This document shows positions 6,516-12,456 of a DNA stretch of 16,649 nucleotides, in pieces (the first letter of the stretch is position 1; each line of letters starts with the position of its first letter). Location of the stretch: NCBI GenBank assembly GCA_021848555.1, contig JAJZUN010000010.1, positions 1-16,649 of the forward strand, given 5' to 3'. Source of the DNA: Pseudomonadota bacterium. GTDB taxonomy: Bacteria; Pseudomonadota; Gammaproteobacteria; Burkholderiales; SG8-39. Under the pieces are notes generated by a model, which was not told the DNA's origin, ran no database searches, and saw nothing but the letters and a program-made list of their open reading frames with translations. The translations under genes were made by a program, and so were the position numbers.

Positions 6516-6868
6516 GCACGGCCTCGCTGCACGGCGCTGCCCGATTCAGTTCGATGCGTCATGGCATGGCCTCCTTTCGCTGGAAGAAAACACCCCCTCG
6601 GAGGGCGACAAGCGTGATTATGCGACATCCGGAACCAGGCGCTTGCCGCATGCCTTGATGTACTTGCGCTGTGCTGCGACCGGACCGGACCGGCGTCTGC
6701 GACTCGCTCGGCCGCGCGCATGGCGCTGAGTTCGCGCGAGCCGTCGGGGACTGCTTTGGCCATGGGTCGGGAGCGCCGCATCGGGTTGGGATGCGGGCAG
6801 GATAAGCTTTCATTTAGCCGAACCCTAACCTTTCAATTGGCCGGCGTCCGGGCTTACAATGAGCCGCT
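6516..6868. other. Gene-poor stretch with remnants
   Basis: About 350 bases between the patatin gene and the next recognisable start. The only identifiable content is the HigA-like tail at 6618-6683. A minus-strand segment upstream of it (about 6770 downwards) reads MAKAVPDGSRELSAMRAAER and looks protein-like, but runs into other frames and is not assignable. The right end is locally AT-rich and carries TACAAT (6855-6860), a possible -10 for the start at 6869. Confidence 0.4.
6618..6683 (-). pseudogene. C-terminal remnant of a HigA-like antitoxin gene
   Basis: These ~65 bases closely match the 3' end of the intact antitoxin gene at 8086-8150, with about eight mismatches. In the antitoxin frame they read QRKYIKACGKRLVPDVA and end in TAA; the intact gene has LRKYVKACGKRLVLEVA. 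The similarity stops abruptly upstream, so only the last ~22 codons remain. It has no start and cannot encode a working antitoxin. It shows that a second, related module once stood here, or that this segment was duplicated. Confidence 0.75.
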
Positions 6869-6916
6869 ATGCCCATCCCCACACTGCACCCCCGCTTCGT
6901 GCACCGTTCCAGTTGA
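6869..6916 (+). pseudogene. N-terminal stub of an interrupted gene
   Basis: The ATG at 6869-6871 opens a 15-codon frame (MPIPTLHPRFVHRSS) closed by TGA at 6914-6916, exactly where the DUF4143 fragment begins in another frame. A TACAAT box ends eight bases upstream of the ATG. The stub looks like the first codons of a normal host gene whose remainder was displaced by the DUF4143 sequence. The parent gene is not identified. Confidence 0.3.
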
Positions 6917-7449
6917 GCCGGCCGACCATACGCGACTACGTCACCCTATTGGCGCAAGTGTTCCTGCTGGAAGAATTGTCACCCTGGCACAACAACCGGC
7001 TAAGCCGCCTCATCAAGACGCCGAAGCTGCACCTGGGCGATACGGGTCTCGCCTGCGCCCTGCTGGGTGTGGACGCCGCAGCGCTGGCTGCGGATCGGAC
7101 TCTGCTCGGCCAATTGTTGGAGACCTTCGTGTTCCAGGAACTGCGCCGGCAAGCTAGCTGGGAAGACCTGCCGATCGCGTTTCATCACTTCCGCGACAAG
7201 GACGGAGCGGAGGTGGATATCGTGCTCGAACGCGGCGGACAGGAAGTCGCCGGCATCGAAGTCAAAGCCGCAGCCACCGTGACGGCGGCCGATTTCCGCG
7301 CCATGCACAAGCTGAAACAGGCGGCCGGCAAGCGCTTCAAGGCCGGCGTGGTGCTGTACGACGGTGAAACGACGGCTCCCTTCGGCGACGGTTTGTACGC
7401 AGTTCCGATTCGGCGGCTATGGGAGGCCGATGCTCAAGCAAGAGGCTGA
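6913..7449 (+). pseudogene. C-terminal half of an AAA ATPase/DUF4143 protein (N-terminal ATPase lost)
   Basis: The frame open from 6859 carries DUF4143 homology only from about 6913 (LSRPTIRDYVTLLAQVF). It matches residues 240-408 of the complete protein at 2105: TPKLHLGDTGLA against SPKIHLLDSGLA, LLETFVFQEL against LLETFVVQEV, and the nuclease-like EVDIVLE followed by GIEVKA. Walker A and B and all ATPase sequence are absent, and the ~18 residues before the match are unrelated. The C-terminal half is free of stops and ends at the normal family end (RRLWEA), without the nucleotidyltransferase extension. It is almost certainly a truncated copy from a different DUF4143 gene, not a recent duplicate. 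Confidence 0.85.
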
Positions 7450-7532
7450 CCGATCCGGACTACCAGCCGCTGAAGGCGATCCGGCACGCGGCGGCGACCA
7501 GCCACGCCGTCGCCTTCGACGGCCTGGATTGA
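7446..7532 (+). pseudogene. C-terminal stub of an unidentified gene upstream of the SRPBCC gene
   Basis: A 28-codon protein-like frame (LTDPDYQPLKAIRHAAATSH and eight more residues) ends in TGA at 7530-7532, four bases before the next ATG. It has no start. Together with the stub at 6869 it may be the tail of one host gene, perhaps formerly co-transcribed with the SRPBCC gene and interrupted by the DUF4143 fragment. The family is not recognised. Confidence 0.3.
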
Positions 7533-7536
7533 CGCG

Positions 7537-8001
7537 ATGAGCCAAAGCGTGCGCTTCGAACGCAGCCACGAGATCGTGATCGATGCGCCGGCGGGCGACA
7601 TCCTCGATTACGTCTCCAACCCCAACAGTTGGCCGGAATGGATCGCCGCTTCGCATCACATCGACAGCCCGCCGCGGCCGCTCCAAGCCGGCGAGCGCTT
7701 TCGCGAGCGCTGGCACACGCGCACGGGCGAGGTGCTGCTCGAGTGGCTGGTGACCGAGCGCGATCACCCGCGGCTTTGGGTGGCGGAAACGCGCACCGAT
7801 TTCATCGGCACGATTATCGTACGCTACGAGGTCGAGCCTGCCGCGGGCGGATGCCGCTACCGGCGCACGCTCGTCAATCCGGCGCGCCCGAAGGCGCCGA
7901 CCGAGGACATGATCCGGCGTATCGACGAAGAAGCGGCCGTATCGTTGCAGAACATCAAGCGCGCGGTGGAAGCGCGCCGCCGGGGCGTGGCGAAGGAGTA
8001 A
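7537..8001 (+). CDS. SRPBCC (START-like) superfamily protein
   Basis: A 154-residue single-domain protein with the helix-grip fold pattern: strand FERSHEIVIDAPAGDILDYV, then NPNSWPEWI (loop and helix), GERFRERW, strands LLEWLVTE and LWVAETRT, and a long C-terminal helix (DMIRRIDEEAAVSLQNIKRA). Bacterial proteins of this kind (polyketide cyclase/dehydrase-like, CoxG-like) bind hydrophobic ligands; the ligand here is unknown. No clear Shine-Dalgarno sequence precedes the ATG at 7537, and the gene starts four bases after the stop of a truncated upstream frame, suggesting it lost its operon partner and perhaps its promoter. The C-terminal basic tail (RAVEARRRGVAKE) is unremarkable. Confidence 0.85.
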   Translation: MSQSVRFERSHEIVIDAPAGDILDYVSNPNSWPEWIAASHHIDSPPRPLQAGERFRERWHTRTGEVLLEWLVTERDHPRLWVAETRTDFIGTIIVRYEVEPAAGGCRYRRTLVNPARPKAPTEDMIRRIDEEAAVSLQNIKRAVEARRRGVAKE

Positions 8002-8085
8002 CGGGGACGGGCGGCGTCAGTGTACGTTTCTACGTCGGGTGATCGCGGCAAATATGTTCACGAATCGCTCGGATCCGGCTTTTTC

Positions 8086-8373
8086 CTACGCGACTTCCAG
8101 AACCAGGCGCTTGCCGCATGCCTTGACGTACTTGCGCAGCGTTGCGACCGAGGGCGAATGCTTTCCGGTTGCGAGCGCGCGCTCCATGCGCGCGACCGCC
8201 GGAGCCTGGGTTCCCATGCGCTTGGCGACTTGCGCCTGGGTGAGGCCGGCCTCTTCGCGCGCCTTGAGCAGCGCGTCGAGCAAGGCGAATTCCTCGCGTT
8301 CAAGGCGCAGAACTTCGGCGCGCACTCCGGGACGGCGCATCAGTTTCTTTACGATTTGATCATGGGTTTTCAT
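8086..8373 (-). CDS. HigA-like XRE-family antitoxin
   Basis: A 95-residue protein with an XRE-type helix-turn-helix at about 43-65 (AGLTQAQVAKRMGTQAPAVA), preceded by a helical N-terminus and followed by KHSPSVATLRKYVKACGKRL, the typical antitoxin tail. It overlaps the toxin gene by 14 bases. AGGAAG six bases before the ATG (8371-8373) gives it its own good ribosome-binding site, which fits the need for an excess of antitoxin. It should neutralise the HigB-like toxin by direct binding and repress the operon through the palindrome at 8701-8718. A decayed copy of its 3' end lies at 6618-6683. Confidence 0.88.
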   Translation of the reverse strand: MKTHDQIVKKLMRRPGVRAEVLRLEREEFALLDALLKAREEAGLTQAQVAKRMGTQAPAVARMERALATGKHSPSVATLRKYVKACGKRLVLEVA

Positions 8374-8692
8374 GTTTGACTTCCTTCATTCGCGCTTCGG
8401 CGATCCGGCGTTCACGCGGCGGCGTCTTGTCGGTCTTCTTGATAAAGCTGTGCAGCATGACGACCCGCCTGCCGACAAGGGTGCAGAAAAACACGCGCGC
8501 GATTCCTTCGGCGCCCTTCAACCGGAGCTCGAACAGGCCTTCACCGAAAGCTTTGGTGTGAGGCTCGCCGAGGTTCGGTCCGAGCGCGACGATACGGCGG
8601 GTCAACACGATGTACCTGGCAGCGAGCGTGTCGGGCAGGTTCATGATGTCCGCCTGCACGGTCTCACTGTAGTAAGTGATCGTGTAGTCCAC
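8360..8692 (-). CDS. HigB-like toxin (RelE/ParE superfamily, Gp49-like)
   Basis: A 110-residue protein with the family pattern: an N-terminal helix ending DTLAARYIVLTRRI, the central GLFELRLKGAEGIARVFFCTL strands, and VVMLHSFIKKTDKTPPRE, in which the SFIKKTxKTP segment is characteristic of Gp49-like HigB proteins. These are ribosome-dependent mRNA interferases; catalysis was not tested here. Toxin-first order with a downstream XRE antitoxin is the higBA arrangement. The start is GTG (8690-8692): a nearby ATG (8698-8700) is out of frame, and the GTG gives the family's usual N-terminus. The -10 box ends six bases before it and there is no Shine-Dalgarno sequence. Confidence 0.88.
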   Translation of the reverse strand: MDYTITYYSETVQADIMNLPDTLAARYIVLTRRIVALGPNLGEPHTKAFGEGLFELRLKGAEGIARVFFCTLVGRRVVMLHSFIKKTDKTPPRERRIAEARMKEVKHENP

Positions 8693-8698
8693 GGCTGC

Positions 8699-8727
8699 AT
8701 GATAACAAATATGTTATCGACACACAA
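8699..8727 (-). promoter_or_regulatory. Promoter and palindromic operator of the HigB/HigA operon
   Basis: GATAACA (8701-8707) and TGTTATC (8712-8718) form a perfect 7-base inverted repeat with a 4-base centre, a typical XRE antitoxin operator. On the minus strand it overlaps a promoter with TTGTGT (8722-8727) and TATCAT (8699-8704), 17 bases apart. The expected transcription start is at or next to the GTG start codon. Binding of the antitoxin here would block RNA polymerase. Confidence 0.7.
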
Positions 8728-8838
8728 GTAAGGCGATGTGAGCATACAGCCGCGTGGCGGTCATGCGCACCTCGATGCCTTCGCACGAACAGAGAACGGA
8801 GAGCGCAGAGAGAGCCAAGAACACCGAATCTTGGGAGG

Positions 8839-8904
8839 ACAGCAGCGGTATTCGTAGGCAAGCAGCACCGTCTCCCGGAACGCGGGATCGCGGCGTCGCT
8901 GCGC
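8839..8904 (-). pseudogene. Remnant of an HNH restriction endonuclease gene
   Basis: About 22 codons read QRRRDPAFRETVLLAYEYRC. This is the conserved segment just before the HNH domain of restriction endonucleases of the phosphorothioate-DNA-binding (SBD-HNH) kind, where the cysteine begins the zinc-binding CxxC. Here the frame leaves the family pattern straight after that cysteine, and the sequence upstream is not recognisable. The rest of 8741-9056 shows no gene. Confidence 0.5.
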
Positions 8905-9056
8905 CTGCCCTGGGTATGTCTGCAAGTCGTTGTTTATCTCGAACATCGGCCGAAGATCCGCTCCCAGAGCACTTCTTCAGCCATCGCACTCCATCGACAG
9001 CGACCCGGACCTTTTGGCCTACTGACCCACCGTGCCGCCTGCTGTATGCTTGCACA

Positions 9057-9355
9057 AACAAGCGGTACCTGCCCGATTTCATCGTGCGTGTACACGACGA
9101 CCGGGGCGAGGGAGACCTGCTCAACCTGATCGTCGAGATCAATGGCTGCCGGCGCGAGGATGCGAGGAAACGAAGTCCACCATGGACACCTACTGGATGC
9201 CCGGCGTGCACAATCTCGGCACGCACGGGCGCTGGGCGTTCGCCGAGTTCACCGAGGTGTACCAGATCGAATCTGATTTTGAAGCCAAGGTGAAAAGCGA
9301 GTTCAACAAAATGATCGAACACGTCGGGCTGGACGCGGTATCGGTGGCGTCATGA
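9057..9355 (+). pseudogene. Frameshifted C-terminal remnant of a type III restriction enzyme Res subunit / DEAD-box helicase-nuclease
   Basis: The frame from 9057 reads NKRYLPDFIVRVHDDRG and LLNLIVEINGCRRED, the PD-(D/E)XK endonuclease end of type III Res-like proteins. Near 9160-9175 the homology jumps to another frame, which continues KSTMDTYWMPGVHNLGTHG and then WAFAEFTEVYQIESDFEAK to TGA at 9353-9355. The normal LIVEIKG motif here reads LIVEING, so the catalytic lysine of ExK is lost as well. The helicase domains are absent. The stop overlaps the start of the YhcG nuclease gene (ATGA), implying the two once formed one operon. Confidence 0.8.
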
Positions 9356-10533
9356 GCGCGCGCAAAAAAACTGTTGCATCGATGGCAGTGCCGATGACGC
9401 TGCTTGGTGATATTCGGCATCTGATCGATGCCGCGCGTGAGCGAGCGGCGTCGGCAGTCAACTCCGAACTGACTTTGCTGTATTGGCGCATCGGCCAGCG
9501 GATTCATACCCAGGTTCTTGCCGGGAAGCGCGCGGAGTACGGCGAAGAGATTCTGCCGACACTGTCGGCAGAATTGGTGCCGGTCTATGGCAAGGGCTTC
9601 AGTACCCGTAATCTGGCGCGCATGGTGCAATTTGCCGAGGCATTTCCAGAAGAAGAGATTGTTGCGACGCTGTCGCAACAATTGGGTTGGAGCCATTTTG
9701 TCGAGATTCTTCCCCTCAAACGACCTTTGCAGCGCGAGTATTACGCCGAGATGTGCCGCGTCGAGCGATGGAGCGTGCGCACCCTGCGTGAGCGCATTGA
9801 TTCCATGCTCTATGAGCGCACGGCCTTGTCGCGCAAGCCGGACACGCTGATGACCCGCGAGCTTGCCGCCTTGCGTGACACCGAGCGGATGTCACCCGAC
9901 CTGTTGATGCGCGATCCCTACATCCTGGATTTTCTGGGCTTGCAGGACACCTATCTCGAAAGCGATCTCGAAGCGGCCATCGTCCGCGAGATGGAAGGAT
10001 TTTTGCTGGAACTCGGCGCGGGTTTCAGCTTCGTCGCCCGCCAGAAACGCATTCAACTGGACGGCGACGATTTCTACCTGGACTTGCTGTTCTACAACCG
10101 TAAGCTCCGGCGGCTGGTGGCTATCGAATTGAAAGTGGGGGAATTCAATGCGGCCTACAAGGGGCAGATGGAGTTGTACTTGCGCTGGCTGGACAAGTTC
10201 GAGCGCGAGGCGGATGAGCTATCGCCGCTGGGGATCATTTTGTGCACGGGGAAAAAGACGCAACAGATCGAGCTATTGGAGTTGGATAAGTCCGGCATCC
10301 ATGTAGCCGAGTATCTGACCGCGCTACCTTCGCGGAAAGTATTGGGGGAGCGGCTACATCTGGCAGCGGCGCGCGCAAAATGGCAGCTTGAGCAGCGCGG
10401 CGCTAAAGAAGCGGCACCCGACATCAAACCGGCGACTTCGACGCTGATGGAGCGAAAGAGCGGCAAACGAAGCTCTGGAAAGGCTGCCAAACGGGGCACG
10501 AACCGTACACACCGGACACGAAAGGGCTCATAA
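9352..10533 (+). CDS. YhcG/DUF1016 family PD-(D/E)XK nuclease
   Basis: A 393-residue protein. The N-terminal DUF1016 helical domain spans about 18-170 (ELTLLYWRIGQRI, YGKGFSTRNLARMVQFAEAFP). The C-terminal nuclease domain spans about 180-345, with D244 (FYLDLLFYNR), E259-L-K261 (LVAIELKVGEF) and the conserved KGQMELYLRWL (270-280). All catalytic positions are present. Family members are predicted nucleases found in restriction and defence neighbourhoods; no exact substrate is established. The last ~45 residues are an added, highly basic Lys/Arg/Ser/Thr tail (KSGKRSSGKAAKRG), likely disordered and nucleic-acid-binding. The ATG overlaps the stop of the Res remnant upstream. Its own TAA is followed immediately by another ATG (10534). 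Confidence 0.92.
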   Translation: MSARKKTVASMAVPMTLLGDIRHLIDAARERAASAVNSELTLLYWRIGQRIHTQVLAGKRAEYGEEILPTLSAELVPVYGKGFSTRNLARMVQFAEAFPEEEIVATLSQQLGWSHFVEILPLKRPLQREYYAEMCRVERWSVRTLRERIDSMLYERTALSRKPDTLMTRELAALRDTERMSPDLLMRDPYILDFLGLQDTYLESDLEAAIVREMEGFLLELGAGFSFVARQKRIQLDGDDFYLDLLFYNRKLRRLVAIELKVGEFNAAYKGQMELYLRWLDKFEREADELSPLGIILCTGKKTQQIELLELDKSGIHVAEYLTALPSRKVLGERLHLAAARAKWQLEQRGAKEAAPDIKPATSTLMERKSGKRSSGKAAKRGTNRTHRTRKGS

Positions 10534-11511
10534 ATGGCTCAATGGGCTCACGGCAAGAAAGGGGGCAACGAAGACTTGAGATGCCAAATTGGCATTTCAA
10601 GTTCGTCAAGACCCGCAACCGCTTGCGACGCCATCCGGTCACAATTTGTGACCACATCGAAACGGAAAGACCTCAACTCATCACAAACTGTGATGAGTTC
10701 GCGGATAGGGGCATCTTTGCAATCACAAATTGTGATTGCAGTCCGGGAAGCACGTTCAAGATCACAAACTGTGACCTTGAAGCGTAACGACAACAGCAGG
10801 TTTCTTCCGTATATGCTTCAGTTTGTCTCGAATCCTGCGCTGCTGACTGCTGAGATTGGTTTTGTACACCCGGATTTGCTTTCCGCAGTCCTGTCTGAGG
10901 GCGATGGGCCGAAGTTAAAATATGTGCTTAAGAAAGCACGTCATCTCGCTCATGAAGGGGAGAAGATACTTATTTGGTCGTCGTTTGTGCGCAATGTCGA
11001 ATACATAGCCGAGCGGCTAGCGGATCTTGGCGCTGTATATATCCACGGTGGCGTTGACGCAGGAGATGAAGACGACGACGAAACTCGGGAAGGGAAGATC
11101 AAGCTTTTTCACGACAATCCTAACGTGCAGGTGATGGTCGCGAATCCGGCCGCCGCCGGGGAAGGAGTGAGCCTTCATCGAGTTTGCCATCACGCCATTT
11201 ACTTAGATCGCACTTTCAACGCAGCGCATTACCTGCAATCTGAAGATCGCATCCATCGCTTCGGGCTACCGAAGGATCAGAAGACGACCGTTGAAATCGT
11301 AGAGTGTGTAGGAAGCGTAGACGAGACCGTACGTGAACGGCTGGGCTACAAGATCGGGAAGATGGCTGAAGCGTTGGAGGACTCTACGCTTCGTCCGGAT
11401 CCGATTCCGCTTGATCCTAACGACATCGAAGATCCTGACGAGTACAGTACAGGTCTCGCGCCCGAGGACATCCAGGCATTGCTCAAGGATTTGTCAAAGG
11501 AAGAGCAGTGA
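10534..11511 (+). CDS. C-terminal lobe of a SNF2-type helicase, 5'-truncated and fused to the palindrome-array frame
   Basis: The open frame gives 325 residues, but helicase sequence starts only near residue 90-94 (LPYMLQFVSNPALL, about 10801-10813). From there the second RecA lobe is present: motif IV region KILIWSSFVRNVEYI (144-158), motif V MVANPAAAGEGVSL (201-214) and motif VI QSEDRIHRFGL (235-245). Walker A/B and the whole first lobe, needed for ATP binding, are missing, so the product cannot be a working translocase alone. The first ~88 residues are translated from the palindrome array. An acidic tail (DPNDIEDPDEY) precedes the stop, which overlaps the next start as GTGA. SNF2 helicases paired with DUF3883 proteins occur in defence loci; this copy looks like its degraded end. 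Confidence 0.8.
   Translation: MAQWAHGKKGGNEDLRCQIGISSSSRPATACDAIRSQFVTTSKRKDLNSSQTVMSSRIGASLQSQIVIAVREARSRSQTVTLKRNDNSRFLPYMLQFVSNPALLTAEIGFVHPDLLSAVLSEGDGPKLKYVLKKARHLAHEGEKILIWSSFVRNVEYIAERLADLGAVYIHGGVDAGDEDDDETREGKIKLFHDNPNVQVMVANPAAAGEGVSLHRVCHHAIYLDRTFNAAHYLQSEDRIHRFGLPKDQKTTVEIVECVGSVDETVRERLGYKIGKMAEALEDSTLRPDPIPLDPNDIEDPDEYSTGLAPEDIQALLKDLSKEEQ
10573..10781. repeat. Array of five long palindromes with a shared core and variable arms
   Basis: Centres lie at 10588, 10645, 10687, 10729 and 10768. Arms are: 10573-10587/10589-10603 (15 bp with two G-T pairs, core ATGCCAAATTGGCAT); 10637-10644/10646-10653 (8 bp, GGTCACAA); 10675-10685/10689-10699 (11 bp, AACTCATCACA); 10718-10728/10730-10740 (11 bp, TGCAATCACAA); 10755-10766/10770-10781 (12 bp, one mismatch). 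Four units share TCACAA-N-TTGTGA or TCACA-AAC-TGTGA cores. Centre spacings are 57, 42, 42 and 39 bases, all multiples of three, so each unit falls in the same codon phase. One frame encodes variants of RSQ(F/T/I)V(T/M/I); another encodes ITNCD. Confidence 0.9.
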
Positions 11512-12404
11512 TTGCGTTCTCTCCAGGCATTGTGCAAGGCTGTTTCGACCTGCTGGGAATCGCTTCTCGAAACGCCCTAAGTTTTCCGGAGATTAGTTCT
11601 TCATTTGCTCGACTTGGAGGGCTGCCTAGCGGGCAAGTAATTGGTACGGCCCAATCACTGAAATGGCTGAGTGCTAGCGAGGCTGGTATTGCAACTATCA
11701 CGCCAATTGGCGCGCGCCTGATTACGCTTTCTGGCTACGAGACCATGCTGCGCCAAGCGCTTCTCGATTTCATTGATGCGGAACGGCCAGCATGGGTTCA
11801 AAACGCAATCTACGGCAGAATGAAGGTCATCGCGTTCTCCGGAACAGAGATTGCCCAGGTATTCATTGAGGCAGGTCTTGCCCACGGGGACGATGATGCA
11901 ACGGTTTTGTTCTGGGATGTGATGGCCGCTATGGCACGCGGCCAAAGGAACGATCGACTGACTACTATTGGGCGTCAGGGGGAGCGGCTCACTATTGTTC
12001 ATGAGGAAAGCCGGACAGGGCGCAAGCCGAAATGGGTTGCGATCGACAACAACGAAGACGGATACGACGTACTGTCAATTGTGGATGCAGGCGATTTGCG
12101 ATCGCTTTCGATCGAAGTAAAGACTTCGACTATCGGAATGGCGGGCTCATGCTATCTTAGCCGTAATGAGTGGGAAAGGGCGCAGGATACTGACAATCAT
12201 GTTTTCCATTTGTGGAACATACATTCCAATCGCAATCCGGATTTGGCGGTGATTTCTCCACCGGAGATGGAGGCGCATATTCCGTCAGATGCCGGCTCGG
12301 GAAGCTGGAAGAGTGTGGAGATACCGTTTGTGGCATTTCGGACGCACTTCACCGCTCAAGACCAGCGCGCGGTAGATGGTAATAGTAGCGTGGCAGACAG
12401 ATAA
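11508..12404 (+). CDS. DUF3883 domain protein (helicase-associated, nuclease-like)
   Basis: A 298-residue protein. The N-terminal half (1-145) is helical and unassigned. Residues about 150-235 are DUF3883: GRQGERLTIVHEE (155-167), GYDVLS (185-190), then SIEVKTS (201-207) and CYLSRNEWERA. D187 and E203-V-K205 are laid out like a PD-(D/E)XK nuclease centre. DUF3883 proteins accompany helicases in restriction-like and defence gene clusters. The start is GTG at 11508, overlapping the helicase stop by four bases (GTGA), so translation is coupled. The gene appears full length and unbroken even though its helicase partner is truncated. Its GC content is clearly lower than the flanking core genes, consistent with transfer. 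Confidence 0.82.
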   Translation: MIAFSPGIVQGCFDLLGIASRNALSFPEISSSFARLGGLPSGQVIGTAQSLKWLSASEAGIATITPIGARLITLSGYETMLRQALLDFIDAERPAWVQNAIYGRMKVIAFSGTEIAQVFIEAGLAHGDDDATVLFWDVMAAMARGQRNDRLTTIGRQGERLTIVHEESRTGRKPKWVAIDNNEDGYDVLSIVDAGDLRSLSIEVKTSTIGMAGSCYLSRNEWERAQDTDNHVFHLWNIHSNRNPDLAVISPPEMEAHIPSDAGSGSWKSVEIPFVAFRTHFTAQDQRAVDGNSSVADR

Positions 12405-12456
12405 CGCTAGCTCTGCCTATCTATATTCCGGGAGCGAAAGACTTCAGCTTGTCAAA

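Noticed and set aside
5295..6617. Long plus-strand open frame opposite the patatin gene
   Set aside because: It is Arg/His/Ala-rich, low in family-like segments, and fully explained by the GC-rich third positions of the minus-strand phospholipase, which has all its catalytic motifs.
9057..9355. Treating the Res remnant as an expressed small nuclease
   Set aside because: It has no start, is frameshifted within the nuclease motif region, and lacks the ExK lysine.
10525..10550. Three copies of GGCTCA spaced 11 and 9 bases
   Set aside because: Very short, unevenly spaced, and partly inside the end of the nuclease gene; chance is a sufficient explanation.
10573..10781. The repeat array as a CRISPR
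   Set aside because: Units are palindromes with variable arms and no constant ~28-37 base repeat; spacings are 39-57 bases from centre to centre, and no cas genes are present.
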